Source of the DNA: Amycolatopsis camponoti
Lineage (GTDB): Bacteria; Actinomycetota; Actinomycetes; Mycobacteriales; Pseudonocardiaceae
Reading direction: 5' to 3'
Assembly: GCF_902497555.1 (NCBI RefSeq)
Contig: NZ_CABVGP010000001.1
Location: 4,134,501 to 4,198,500, forward strand
Length of the DNA: 64,000 bases
Positions 48,001 to 56,003 of the stretch are shown piece by piece. The notes under the pieces were generated by a model, which had not been told where the DNA came from, did not search any database, and saw only the letters and a list, made by a program, of their open reading frames with translations. Within the stretch, counting starts at the first letter, position 1; every line of letters begins with the position of its first letter. The position numbers were made by a program, and so were the translations under genes.

Positions 48001-49338
48001 GTCGCCGTGCACGACGTCCGGCTGACCCAGTGGATCACGGCGGTGCCGGCCGTGACCGTCGGCGTGCGGGTCCGGCCGCAGGGCCCCGACCGCGTGCTGG
48101 CCGCCCTCGACGGCTACTCCCAGGCCACCGTCGAACTCGCCCCGGCCTACCCGGCCGACGCACCCGCGCCGTGGCGCTTCCCCGCGTCGGCCGAGCAGGT
48201 GCCGGAAACCACGGCGGCGCAGCTGTACGCCGAACGCTGGATGTTCCACGGCCCGCGCTTCCAGGGCGTCACCGAGCTGACCGCGGTCGGCGAGCGGCAC
48301 GTCCGTGCCGTGCTGACGACGCCGGCCGCGCCCGGCGCCCTGCTCGACAACGTCGGCCAGGTGCTCGGCTACTGGATCATGTCCCGGCTGACCGAGCGCA
48401 CCACCGTCTTCCCGGTCGGCATGCGCGAGATCCGCTTCCACGGCCCGCACCCGGCGCCCGGCGAGCGCCTGGAGTGCCTGGTCAGGATCACCGCGCTGAG
48501 CGGCGAGTTCCTCGACGCCGACATGCAGCTCGTCCACGACGGGCAGGTCTGGGCCGAGTTCACCGGCTGGCGCGACCGCCGCTTCGACAGCACCCCGCAC
48601 ATCCGCCAGGCCGACCGCACGCCCGAGCGTTCGACGCTGTCGGTCGAGCAGCCGGGCGGCTGGGCGCTGGTCCACGAGCAGTGGCCGGACCTGGCGACCC
48701 GCGAGCTGATCATGCGCAACTACCTCGCGGGTGCCGAACGCGACGCCTACGACCAGCGTCCGCCGCGCGGCCGGCGTCAGTGGCTGCTCGGCCGGATCGC
48801 GGCCAAGGACGCCGTCCGCCAGTTCCTCTGGGCCGGCGGCGAGCCCGAGATGTTCCCGGCCGAGCTGCGCATCGGCAACGACGACGCCGGCCGTCCACAC
48901 GCGACCGGCGCCTACGGCCGTGAGCTGCCGCCGTTGACGGTTTCCCTGGCCCACCGGGGCGAAGTCGGCGTGGCGATCGCCCGGCACGGCCGGTGCGGCA
49001 TCGACGTCGAAGAGGTCGCGCCGCGGACGGAGTCCACTGTGGATGCCGCGCTGGGCGCGGGCGAGCAGGCCCTGTTCGCCGGCCTTCCCGGAGATCCGGA
49101 GCGCTGGTTCGCCCGGTTCTGGACCGCCAAGGAAGCCGTGGCGAAGCTGCTCGGCACCGGCCTGCGCGGCGAGCCCCGGGACTTCGAAGTCATCGCGGCG
49201 GCGGCGGACGCGCTCACCGTCCGCGCGGCCGGGGCCGACCACGCCGTGCGCTGCACCGACGTCGACAGCCCACCCGGCGCGCCGCCGCGCCACTACGTCG
49301 TCGCCTGGACCGAAGAGACGAAGGAGACCGCGGAATGA
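45004..49338 (+). CDS. PUFA-synthase-like second subunit, KS-AT-DH-phosphopantetheinyl transferase
   Basis: This is 1444 residues from GTG 45004 (overlapping the previous stop; ATG 45013 is the alternative). KS (1-440) keeps a full triad: Cys209 in DAACASS, His347 in EAHGTAT, His383 in GHTMPAAG, so it is not a chain-length-factor-type dead KS. An AT-like domain (about 540-830) has GHSLGEW with Ser616, but the usual GQGSQ motif is replaced by FPGLESELAL. A repeat-bearing linker follows. A hot-dog dehydratase (about 940-1240) has PYLLDHCFF (His959) and LLDNVGQVLGYW (Asp1115). A C-terminal Sfp-type PPTase (about 1250-1440) has CGIDVEEVAP (Asp1334, Glu1336) and FWTAKEAVAKLLG. The built-in PPTase can activate the ACPs of this locus. 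Confidence 0.9.
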   Translation: MTSMRVAIVGMSVLLPGAPDLAAYWRNLAGGVDAITEVPPEKWDSLHYAPDERRADRVYCRRGGFVDELAEVDVTGFGIMPNSVPATEPDQLIALRVAAQAVADAGGPERLPADRAKVGVVLGRGGYLTPGLVRLDQRVRTASQLVRTLGELLPDLDEDRLDAVRQAFTDQLGPEAPESAIGLVPNLAASRLANRLDLRGPAYTVDAACASSLIAVDHAVRELATGRCDVVLAGGVHHCHDITFWSVFTQLGALSPSERIRPFHRDADGVLIGEGTGIVVLKRLADAERDGDRVYAVITGTGVASDGRTASLASPDSGGQVRAVRQAWAAAGLDPAAPDSIGLLEAHGTATPAGDTAELETLAEVFGSAGAAVLGSVKSMIGHTMPAAGIAGLVKAALAVHHGVLLPTLHCDDPHPMLEKTRFSTVDTARPWDADVRRAGVNAFGFGGINAHVVLEQAPGRPVSAVVVREPERVLRLAARSIDELRERLDRPGSPATGDGPVRLGIVDPTEKRLALARKAIARGKPWRGRNDVWFADRPLLGPGGGKLAFLFPGLESELALNCGDVARHFGLPWNHDDVAVGDVGRQGTAVFELGRLLNSALGRLGVTPDAVAGHSLGEWTAMAVAGVHAEAEVDAFLAGFDPDALVVPGLAFAAIGAPAPRVAEELAGRTDVVLSHDNSPNQAMVCGPAAAVDVLVTRFRDAGIVAQVLPFRSGFHTPMLRPYLGPIREAAAGFTLHPPRLPIWSATTVSEYPAAEADVRELFVRHLLEPVRFRPLVRAMHAAGFRAFVQVGAGQLGSLVGDTLHGEDHLVVAAHSAHRPGLAQLRRVATALWADGADIDFARLPGDRPAPHRAVKLDLGGRLISLDDEVRARIALPATRTSTVDSLAGKGPLAAEFAALLADTADLASTLLTGRPDAPRPRESADPGRSFPVKAPPPVELDTTLTVSVEAMPYLLDHCFFKQPPQAEPGDRWPVVPATTVIDHLMGFAEQAAPGRRAVAVHDVRLTQWITAVPAVTVGVRVRPQGPDRVLAALDGYSQATVELAPAYPADAPAPWRFPASAEQVPETTAAQLYAERWMFHGPRFQGVTELTAVGERHVRAVLTTPAAPGALLDNVGQVLGYWIMSRLTERTTVFPVGMREIRFHGPHPAPGERLECLVRITALSGEFLDADMQLVHDGQVWAEFTGWRDRRFDSTPHIRQADRTPERSTLSVEQPGGWALVHEQWPDLATRELIMRNYLAGAERDAYDQRPPRGRRQWLLGRIAAKDAVRQFLWAGGEPEMFPAELRIGNDDAGRPHATGAYGRELPPLTVSLAHRGEVGVAIARHGRCGIDVEEVAPRTESTVDAALGAGEQALFAGLPGDPERWFARFWTAKEAVAKLLGTGLRGEPRDFEVIAAAADALTVRAAGADHAVRCTDVDSPPGAPPRHYVVAWTEETKETAE
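47768..47813. repeat. Nested palindromic element inside the second synthase gene
   Basis: Two mutually exclusive perfect hairpins overlap here. CACGGGAAAG (47768-47777) pairs with CTTTCCCGTG (47796-47805). GGAGCTTTC (47792-47800) pairs with GAAAGCTCC (47805-47813) around a 4-nt loop. The element encodes a proline/arginine-rich interdomain linker between AT and DH, where an insertion would be tolerated. It resembles an extragenic palindrome captured by a coding region. Confidence 0.6.
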
Positions 49339-49640
49339 GCATCGAGACCACGGCCACGGACGAGGTGTCCGTGTTGGCTCAGCTCAGCGCCATGCTGCAG
49401 GAGCTGCTCGAAGAGTACGGCTTGGACGACGCCGAGATCACCATGGACACCACGTTCCACGACGACCTCGAGCTGGAGAGCGTCGACCTGGTGGCGCTGT
49501 CCGGGCAGCTGCGCGAGCACTACGGCGAGCGCGTCAACTTCGCGACGTTCATCGCCGAGCTCGACCTGGAGGAGATCATCGCGCTGACCGTCGGCGAGCT
49601 CGTCCGCTACATCGTCGCCTCCCTGCGGGCGACGGCGTGA
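49335..49640 (+). CDS. Free-standing acyl carrier protein
   Basis: This 101-residue acidic protein has the phosphopantetheine site in DLELESVDLVALS, with Ser49 as the attachment residue, and a four-helix ACP pattern. Its ATG overlaps the stop of the synthase subunit and its stop overlaps the hydrolase GTG. It differs from the two integrated ACPs (SVDLV instead of SIKR), so it likely acts at loading, transfer or release rather than in iterative elongation. The upstream PPTase is the obvious activator. Confidence 0.88.
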   Translation: MSIETTATDEVSVLAQLSAMLQELLEEYGLDDAEITMDTTFHDDLELESVDLVALSGQLREHYGERVNFATFIAELDLEEIIALTVGELVRYIVASLRATA

Positions 49641-50443
49641 GCCGGATCCGCGCCGGCGAACTGGACGTGCACGTCCAGCGGCTCACCCCGGAGGTCCCGC
49701 TCGACGGGGACGCGCCGCTCGTCGTGTGCGTGCACGGGCTGCTCACCGACAGCCTGGCCAGCTACTACTTCACGCTCGGCCCGGCGTTCGCCGAACGCGG
49801 CCTCGACGTGCTGATGTACGACCTGCGCGGGCACGGCCGCACGACGCGCCCGGCGTCCGGTTACCACCTGGAGGAGTTCGTCGGCGACCTCGTCGCGCTC
49901 CTCGACGCGACCGGCGTCACGCGGCCGGTGCACGTGGTCGGCAACTCGTTCGGCGCGTCGGTGGCCTTGGGGCTGGCCGCCGCCCGGCCGGACCGGGTCG
50001 CCAGCGTCGTCGTGATCGAAGGCGAACCGCCGACCGACGAGTGGACCGGGCACATGGCCGACGGGCTCGCCGACGCGAAGACCCGCCTGGCCATCGACGA
50101 GGTGATCGGCTGGATCGCCGACAACCACGGCGCGCACACCGCGCGGTTGTCCAAGGCGGCCAACAAGATCCTCCAGACCACCACGATCGCCGAGGACATC
50201 CCGCGCAGCGCGACGATCGCCGCCGACCTCTCGGCCGTGCGCTGCCCGGTGTTCGCGATCTTCGGCGGCGACTCGGGCCTCGCCGCCCAGGTGCCGCACT
50301 TCGAGACGCACCTGGACCGCTGCCGCTGCGTCGTGCTGCCCGACCAGGGTCACTCGGTGCTGGTCGAGCGGACCGCGGAGACGATCGACCTGATCTTCGA
50401 CTGGGTCCGCGACACTTCGCGCGTCCCGGCGCGGGTGCGGTAG
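49637..50443 (+). CDS. Alpha/beta hydrolase, probable chain-releasing thioesterase or acyltransferase
   Basis: This 268-residue protein has the alpha/beta hydrolase core: oxyanion-loop motif VVCVHGLLTD, YDLRGHGRTTRP, nucleophile elbow VVGNSFGAS with Ser104, an acidic residue in AIFGGDSG and the catalytic His in LPDQGHSVLVER. It is locked between the ACP and glycosyltransferase genes by 4-nt and 1-nt overlaps, so a role in releasing or transferring the finished acyl chain is likely. No lid or signal peptide is obvious, implying cytoplasmic action. Confidence 0.85.
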   Translation: MSRIRAGELDVHVQRLTPEVPLDGDAPLVVCVHGLLTDSLASYYFTLGPAFAERGLDVLMYDLRGHGRTTRPASGYHLEEFVGDLVALLDATGVTRPVHVVGNSFGASVALGLAAARPDRVASVVVIEGEPPTDEWTGHMADGLADAKTRLAIDEVIGWIADNHGAHTARLSKAANKILQTTTIAEDIPRSATIAADLSAVRCPVFAIFGGDSGLAAQVPHFETHLDRCRCVVLPDQGHSVLVERTAETIDLIFDWVRDTSRVPARVR

Positions 50444-51612
50444 TGGCCCGGTTCCTGTTCGTCGTCCCGCCGCTGGTCGGGCACGTCAACCCGGCCGCCG
50501 GCGTGGCGGCCGAACTTGCCGCGCGCGGGCACGAGGTCGCCTGGGCCGGACACGAGGAGCTGCTGTGGCAGCTCGCCGGGCCGGCCGCGCTCGTCTTCTC
50601 CTGCGGCCTGCCGGCCGGCGCCCCCGCGCGCCCGGCCGGGCTGAAGGGACCGGCCGCGCTGCGGTTCCTCTGGGAGGACTTCCTCGTCCCGCTGGCCGAC
50701 GCGATGGCCCCCGGCGTCGCCGCCGCGATCGACGCGTTCGCGCCGCACGTCGTGGTCGCCGACCAGCAGGCCTTGGCCGGCGGACTGCTCGCCGAGGCAC
50801 GTGGCCTGCCGTGGGTCACTTCGGCGACGACGTCCGCCGAGCTGATCGACCCCCTTTCCGGCATGCCGAAGGTCGCCGAGTGGGTCGCCTCGCTCGTCGG
50901 CGACCTGCGGGCGCGGATCGCCGGCGGCCGCGGTTCGGCGGACCCGCGGTTCTCCCCGCACGGCGTGCTGGCGTTCACGACCCGCGAACTGCTGGGCGCG
51001 GCCGCGCTTCCGCCGAAGGTGCGGCTCGTCGGGCCGTCGCTGGGATCGCGTCCGTCCACAACGGACTTCCCGTGGGAGTGGCTCGACCCGCTCCGGCCGA
51101 CGGTCCTGGTGTCGCTGGGCACGGCGAACACCGAAGCGGGCGCGAGCTTCCTCGCCACCGCCGCGGAGGCGTTCGCGGGGATGAACGCGCGCGCCGTCGT
51201 CGTCGACCCCGGCGAGGTGCTGGGACCGGTGCCGCCCAACGTCCTGGTGCGCCCGCAGGTCCCGCAGCTGCCCCTGCTGCCGCGGGTGGACGCGGTGCTC
51301 TGCCACGCGGGGCACAACACGGTGTGCGAAGCGCTGTGGCACGGTGTCCCGCTGGTGGTGGCCCCGATCCGCGACGACCAGCCGATCGTGGCGGCCCAGG
51401 TGGTGGCCGCCGGCGCGGGCATCCGGCTGCGGTTCGGCCGCTCGGGCGCGGACCGCATCGCTGCCGCCGTCGAGGAGGTGCTCACCGAGCCGTCGTACCG
51501 GCGGGCGGCGGAAACCGTGGCGACGTCGTTCCACGCGGCGGGCGGAAGCGCCGCGGCGGCCGGCCATTTGGAACAGCTCGCCTTGGAAAGCCTGGCCCAT
51601 TTGAAGCCCTGA
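50443..51612 (+). CDS. GT1 (UGT/MGT-type) glycosyltransferase
   Basis: This 389-residue GT-B enzyme has an N-terminal acceptor domain (LFVVPPLVGHVNPAAGVAAEL, with the His expected as base). The nucleotide-sugar domain has VLVSLGTANTEAG and the signature CHAGHNTVCEALWHGVPLVV ending in IRDDQP. GTG at 50443 overlaps the hydrolase stop by one base (TAGTG). The family glycosylates macrolides, polyenes, carotenoids and lipids. Located at the end of the synthase operon it most probably adds a sugar to the released chain or a hydroxyl on it. Donor sugar is unknown; no sugar biosynthesis genes are nearby. Confidence 0.88.
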   Translation: MARFLFVVPPLVGHVNPAAGVAAELAARGHEVAWAGHEELLWQLAGPAALVFSCGLPAGAPARPAGLKGPAALRFLWEDFLVPLADAMAPGVAAAIDAFAPHVVVADQQALAGGLLAEARGLPWVTSATTSAELIDPLSGMPKVAEWVASLVGDLRARIAGGRGSADPRFSPHGVLAFTTRELLGAAALPPKVRLVGPSLGSRPSTTDFPWEWLDPLRPTVLVSLGTANTEAGASFLATAAEAFAGMNARAVVVDPGEVLGPVPPNVLVRPQVPQLPLLPRVDAVLCHAGHNTVCEALWHGVPLVVAPIRDDQPIVAAQVVAAGAGIRLRFGRSGADRIAAAVEEVLTEPSYRRAAETVATSFHAAGGSAAAAGHLEQLALESLAHLKP

Positions 51613-51669
51613 AAGTCGTGATTTACTTCGATATTTACTTCGATTAATCACGCCGTTACGGTCGAAGAC
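51613..51669. promoter_or_regulatory. AT-rich spacer with repeats after the glycosyltransferase
   Basis: TTTACTTCGAT occurs twice in tandem (from about 51622 and 51634), enclosed by CGTGATT and AATCACG inverted repeats. It could be the operon's end structure, a promoter for the acetyltransferase gene, or both. Confidence 0.4.
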
Positions 51670-52119
51670 ATGACTGTTTCCGTCTGCGTTCCCGAAGATG
51701 TCCCCGAACTCGTCAAGTCGGCCGGCGGGCTGTTCTCCGAAGACGCCGGGCGTCACGACCCGCGCATGGACCTCGGCTGGCCGGACCGTGAGGGCGCCGC
51801 CTACTACGCGGAGCTGGTCGACGATCCGGACTGCCTGTGCCTGCTGTCCGGCGGTGGGCACTTGATCGGCAGGATGCGGCCCCTCAGCGACCTGCGGCCC
51901 GGCGCGGTGACCGCGGTGCTGGAGAGCATGCGGGTCGGCCCGGCGCACCGCCGGAGCGGGGTCGGCGCGGAGCTGGTCGCCGCGTTCTTCGACTGGGCTC
52001 GGGAAAAGGGCGCGAACGAAATCACCGTCACCGCCTACGCGGCCAATGAGGGCGCGCTGGCGTTCTACCGCGCGCAGGGGTTCCGGCCGTTCGAAGTGCG
52101 GCTGGCCCGCGAGGCCTGA
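51670..52119 (+). CDS. GNAT-family N-acetyltransferase
   Basis: This 149-residue GNAT protein has motif A in SMRVGPAHRRSGVGAELVAAFFDWA (the R-x-x-G-x-G/A acetyl-CoA loop as RRSGVGA) and motif B in NEGALAFYRAQGFRPFEV. The N-terminus (PEDVPELVKSAGGLFSEDAG) belongs to the acceptor side. Substrate unknown: amino acid, polyamine or antibiotic amines are all possible. The spacer of 57 bp suggests it is outside the lipid operon. Confidence 0.85.
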   Translation: MTVSVCVPEDVPELVKSAGGLFSEDAGRHDPRMDLGWPDREGAAYYAELVDDPDCLCLLSGGGHLIGRMRPLSDLRPGAVTAVLESMRVGPAHRRSGVGAELVAAFFDWAREKGANEITVTAYAANEGALAFYRAQGFRPFEVRLAREA

Positions 52120-52158
52120 GTGTGCGGTCCGGACCATTCCGGGGTCACACTGGGGGGC

Positions 52159-52995
52159 ATGGGAATCCTGGACGGCCGGGCCGTCGTGATCACCGGCGCC
52201 GGACGCGGCCTGGGGCGGGCCTTCGCGCGGCACGCGGCGGGCAGCGGCGCCGCGGTCGTCGTCAACGACGTCGACGCGGAACCGGCGCACGAGACCGTCG
52301 CCGCCATCGAAGCGGACGGCGGCACGGCCGTCGTGAGCGTCGGCTCGGTGGCCGACGCGGAGTACGCCCGTGAGCTGATCACGCTGTGCCGCAATCGGTT
52401 CGGCCGGCTCGACGGCCTCGTGAACAACGCCGCGGTCGGCTACCACGCGCGGCCGTGGGAGGACGGCGACGCCAGGCGGACCCGGGCCCTGGTCGAGACC
52501 AACGTGCTCGGCCCGCTCCACTGCGGCACCGCGGCCGCGGAAGTGATGGTTGCCCAGGGCAACGGTGTCATCGTCAACGTGACCTCCGGGTCCATGATCG
52601 GGCAGCGCGGGGCCGCCGCCTACTCGGCGTCGAAGGGCGCGGTGGCGTCGATGACGTACTCGTGGGCGGCCGACCTGGCCTCCCGCGGCGTGCGTGTCAA
52701 CGCCGTCAGCCCGATCGCCTGGACCCGGCTGATGGCCGCCGACCCGAACGGAAACCCCGACGCGTACCCGCCGGAGCGGGTGGCGCCGCTCGTGACGTAC
52801 CTGCTCAGCGACCTCTCGGCCGGCGTCACCGGGCAGGTGCTGCGGCTGGCGGACGGGCACCTGCACGCCGTCCGCCAGCCCGCGATCATCCGGCCGGTGC
52901 TGCACCGGGAGGTCTGGACCCCCGAGGAGATCGCCGCGGCGGTCGACGGCGAGCTCGTCCTCGAGTCGCCGCCGCGGGACCGCTGGACCCTCTGA
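52159..52995 (+). CDS. Short-chain dehydrogenase/reductase
   Basis: This 278-residue classical SDR has the cofactor motif ITGAGRGLGRAFA, GLVNNAAVGY, the catalytic Ser in NVTSGSMIG and Tyr/Lys in AYSASKGAVASM. An Asp in VVNDVDAEP after beta-2 points to NAD(H). A C-terminal extension of about 40 residues (WTPEEIAAAVDGELVLE) is common in actinobacterial 3-oxoacyl or steroid-type SDRs. ATG at 52159 has GGGGGG upstream; a start at 52120 is unlikely. Could tailor the lipid product but the link is only proximity. Confidence 0.85.
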   Translation: MGILDGRAVVITGAGRGLGRAFARHAAGSGAAVVVNDVDAEPAHETVAAIEADGGTAVVSVGSVADAEYARELITLCRNRFGRLDGLVNNAAVGYHARPWEDGDARRTRALVETNVLGPLHCGTAAAEVMVAQGNGVIVNVTSGSMIGQRGAAAYSASKGAVASMTYSWAADLASRGVRVNAVSPIAWTRLMAADPNGNPDAYPPERVAPLVTYLLSDLSAGVTGQVLRLADGHLHAVRQPAIIRPVLHREVWTPEEIAAAVDGELVLESPPRDRWTL

Positions 52996-53024
52996 GCGTC
53001 CCGGACCACCGGAACGGGTGGCTA

Positions 53025-53035
53025 TCCACAGTGGA
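53025..53035. repeat. TCCACWGTGGA palindrome (intergenic copy of a dispersed 11-mer)
   Basis: TCCACAGTGGA is a self-complementary word found exactly also at 9803, 41606, 44030, 47650, 49033 and 56349, with near copies at 12330, 31222 and 34831. This copy is one of the few outside coding sequence. Confidence 0.7.
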
Positions 53036-53077
53036 CGGCGCGCACTAGCCTCGGAGGCCGAGCGAGGAGGGCGCGAG

Positions 53078-55117
53078 ATGACGGCCACCGCGGAGGTCGC
53101 CCACGAGCCGGGGCCCGCCCCGCTGAGCAAGGCGCGGGTCAACGCGGTGTTCGGCGCGGTACTGCTCGGGATGCTGCTGGCCGCGCTGGACCAGACCATC
53201 GTCGGCACCGCGCTGCCCACCATCGTCGGGGACCTCGGCGGCGCCGGGCACCTGTCCTGGGTGGTCACGTCCTACCTGCTGGCCGAGACGATCATGACCG
53301 TCGTCGTCGGCAAGCTCGGCGACCTGTTCGGCCGCAAGCTGATGTTCCAGCTGTCGGTGATCGTGTTCGGCATCGGCTCGTTCTGCGCCGGCTTCGCCGA
53401 CAGCATGGTCTGGCTGATCGTCTGGCGCGCGGTGCAGGGCCTGGGCGGCGGCGGGCTGATGGTCACCTCGACCGCGCTCATCGCCGACGTCGTCCCGCTG
53501 CGCGAGCGCGGCAAGTACCAGGGCGTCCTCGGCTCGGTGTTCGGCGTGGTGACTGTGGCCGGCCCGATGCTCGGCGGCTTCTTCGTCGACCACCTGTCGT
53601 GGCGCTGGGCGTTCTACGTGAACATCCCGCTGGTCGTCGTGGTGCTGATCGTCGCGTCCTCGGCGATGCCGAACGCCCGCGCGGCGATCAAGCCGGTGAT
53701 CGACTACGCCGGGATCCTGCTCATCGGCCTCGCCGCGACCGGGCTGACGCTCGTCACGAGCTGGGGTGGCACGCAGTACGCGTGGGGCTCGCCGACGATC
53801 ATCGGGATGGCGATCGGCTCGGTGGTGCTGCTCGCGGCGTTCGTCTTCGTGGAGCTGCGGGCGAAGGAACCGATGCTGCCGATGCGGCTGTTCCGGAACC
53901 CGGTGTTCACGGTCGGCGGGATCATGAGCTTCGTCGTCGGGTTCGCGATGCTGGGCGCGTTGTCGTACCTGCCCACGTACATGCAGTACGTGCAGGGCAC
54001 GTCGGCGACGTCGTCCGGGGTGCGGCTGCTGCCGATGGTCCTGGCGCTGCTCGTCGCGTCGATCGCCGCGGGCAACGCGGTGAGCAAGACCGGGCGCTAC
54101 AAGATCTTCCCGCTGGTCGGCGCCGCGGGCATGACGATCGGGCTCTACCTGCTGTCGAGACTGGACTCCGACACCGGATTCTGGGAGGCGTCGGCGTACA
54201 TGGCGGTGCTCGGTCTCGGGATCGGGCTCGGCATGCAGGTGCTGACCATCGCCGTGCAGAACACCGTGGACTACGCCGACCTCGGCGTCGCCACGTCGGG
54301 TGTGACGTTCCTGCGGTCGATCGGCAGCTCGTTCGGCGCGGCGATCTTCGGGACGGTGTACGCCAACCAGCTGACGCCGAACCTCGCGGCGGCGGTCGCC
54401 GCGCACCCGCTGCCGCCCGGGGTCGACCCGCGGGCGATCCAGGTGCCCACCGCCCTGCACGCGCTGCCGGACCCGGTGTCGGCGCCGGTGATCCAGGCGT
54501 ACAGCGATTCCCTGCACGTGGTGTTCCTCGCCGCGGCGCCGGTCGGGCTGGTCGCTTTCGCGCTGGCCTTCTTCCTGAAGGAGGTCCCGCTTCGCGATAC
54601 GGCGCGGGCGGCGGCCCCGGACCTCGGCGACGGCTTCGCGATGCCGGAGGCCCGCACGGACGACCGCGAGCTGGAACGCGCCGTCGCGACGCTGTTCTTC
54701 CGCGAGCGCCGCAAGGTGGCCCCGGCGATCGTCTCCCGGGCCGGATCGGACCTCGACGAGGGCGGCATCTGGTGCCTGCTGCAGGTCCACCTGCGCGAAC
54801 GCCGCGGCGAGCCGGCGACGCTCCGGGCGATCGGCGAGTACTTCGGGGTGCCGGCGTCGGTGCTGGAACCGGCGTTCAACCGGCTGGAGCTGACCGGTCA
54901 CCTGCGTTATGCCCGTGACCACTGGGAGCTGACCGACGCGGGCCGTGCCGAGTTCGGCAAGGTGGTCGGCGCGTGGCACGACTGGCTCGTGGACCGGCTC
55001 GGCGACTGGGGCACGGGCAACCGGGCCGAACTGGACGCGGCGATCGGCCGGGTCGCCGCGAGGCTGCTGGACCAGAGCGCGGAAGTCCGGACCCACGGGC
55101 GGCACGCCCTGGCCTGA
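53078..55117 (+). CDS. DHA2-family multidrug exporter with C-terminal winged-helix-like domain
   Basis: This 679-residue protein is a 14-TM MFS drug:H+ antiporter. Motif C-like and DHA2 signatures include LLAALDQTIVGTALPTIVGD, GKLGDLFGRKLMF, RAVQGLGGGGLMV and VLGSVFGVVTVAGPMLGGFF. After the last helix (about residue 500) it continues with about 170 cytoplasmic residues. These contain ERAVATLFFRERRKV, GGIWCLLQVHLRERR, LRAIGEYFGVPASVLEPAFNR and LELTGHLRYARDHWELTDAG, which together resemble a MarR/PadR-like winged helix. A transporter carrying its own possible DNA- or ligand-sensing domain is unusual. ATG at 53078 has GAGGAGG upstream. Substrate unknown; export of the lipid product is speculative. 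Confidence 0.88.
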   Translation: MTATAEVAHEPGPAPLSKARVNAVFGAVLLGMLLAALDQTIVGTALPTIVGDLGGAGHLSWVVTSYLLAETIMTVVVGKLGDLFGRKLMFQLSVIVFGIGSFCAGFADSMVWLIVWRAVQGLGGGGLMVTSTALIADVVPLRERGKYQGVLGSVFGVVTVAGPMLGGFFVDHLSWRWAFYVNIPLVVVVLIVASSAMPNARAAIKPVIDYAGILLIGLAATGLTLVTSWGGTQYAWGSPTIIGMAIGSVVLLAAFVFVELRAKEPMLPMRLFRNPVFTVGGIMSFVVGFAMLGALSYLPTYMQYVQGTSATSSGVRLLPMVLALLVASIAAGNAVSKTGRYKIFPLVGAAGMTIGLYLLSRLDSDTGFWEASAYMAVLGLGIGLGMQVLTIAVQNTVDYADLGVATSGVTFLRSIGSSFGAAIFGTVYANQLTPNLAAAVAAHPLPPGVDPRAIQVPTALHALPDPVSAPVIQAYSDSLHVVFLAAAPVGLVAFALAFFLKEVPLRDTARAAAPDLGDGFAMPEARTDDRELERAVATLFFRERRKVAPAIVSRAGSDLDEGGIWCLLQVHLRERRGEPATLRAIGEYFGVPASVLEPAFNRLELTGHLRYARDHWELTDAGRAEFGKVVGAWHDWLVDRLGDWGTGNRAELDAAIGRVAARLLDQSAEVRTHGRHALA

Positions 55118-55125
55118 CCCGCGGG

Positions 55126-55971
55126 TCAGCGGCGCCAGAAGTCGTGAGGTGTGCGGCCCGGGCGGAAGCCGCACGATTCCACCAGGGCCGCCGCCTCCGC
55201 GAACCCGTGGCCGACCAGCCCCGGCTCGTGGGCGTCGCTGCCGAACGCGACCGCTTCGCCGCCCGCCTCGAACCACCAGCGCACCACCTCGCCCGGCAGC
55301 GGCACCTTCGTGTTGACCTCCAGCGCCCGGCCGCTCGCCTTCAGCGCGCGCAGCACCGTGCGGAACTCCTCTTCGAAGTCCGCCGCGACGAACGGCGGTC
55401 CTTCACCCGGCCACGACCTCAGCGCGTAGTCGATGTGGGCGAGCACGGCGAAGCCGGCCGTCGACTCGACCAGCCCGAGCACCTCTCCGAGATAGGCCCG
55501 CAGGATTTCACCGGGCGGCCGTCCCGAAACCAAGGTCAGCTCGTGGTGGTGCCCACCTTCCGGCAGCGAGTGCACCGAGCCGAGCACGCGGTCGAAGTCG
55601 TGGGCGGCGAGCAGCGCGTCGGCTCGCGGGCGGTGCCAGTGCGGCTCGCTCAGCTCCACGCCCGAAAGGATCCGCAGCGAAGGGAACCGCGACCGGCACT
55701 CCTCGACGCACGCCAGGTACCCCGCGACGTCGAGGTCCGGCGGCTCGAGGACACCGTCCGGACGCAGCCGCACCCGGAAGTGGTCCGGCAGCAGCGGCCG
55801 GACCGGCTCCGGGATCAGCCACGGCGTCAGGTCCGCGTGCTCGGTGAACGCCACCGACGGCAACCCCAGCTCCAGCGCCTGTTCGCACGAGCCGATCATC
55901 GACCCGGTGACCGTGTCCCACGACCATTCGGTGTGGACGTGACCGTCCGGCGGCAGGCTCATGATCCCCAC
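55126..55971 (-). CDS. PHP-domain phosphoesterase (histidinol-phosphatase-like)
   Basis: This 281-residue PHP enzyme has the metal-binding motifs DGHVHTEWSWD, FTEHADLTPW, VELSEPHWH, LGSVHSLPEGGHH, VLAHIDYALR and FGSDAHEP in order, matching HisK-type histidinol phosphatases. Start is GTG 55971 or ATG 55962, three codons apart. It is divergent from the LigD-type polymerase 32 bp away. No histidine gene is nearby, so a general phosphoesterase role is possible. Confidence 0.85.
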   Translation of the reverse strand: MGIMSLPPDGHVHTEWSWDTVTGSMIGSCEQALELGLPSVAFTEHADLTPWLIPEPVRPLLPDHFRVRLRPDGVLEPPDLDVAGYLACVEECRSRFPSLRILSGVELSEPHWHRPRADALLAAHDFDRVLGSVHSLPEGGHHHELTLVSGRPPGEILRAYLGEVLGLVESTAGFAVLAHIDYALRSWPGEGPPFVAADFEEEFRTVLRALKASGRALEVNTKVPLPGEVVRWWFEAGGEAVAFGSDAHEPGLVGHGFAEAAALVESCGFRPGRTPHDFWRR

Positions 55972-56003
55972 GGTAGCCCCGGTTTTGGACTACGGTCGGG
56001 GCC

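Noticed and set aside
53024..53031. Possible DnaA box (TATCCACA) before the exporter
   Set aside because: It is a single site that is part of the dispersed TCCACAGTGGA word; no cluster of boxes or origin genes is present.
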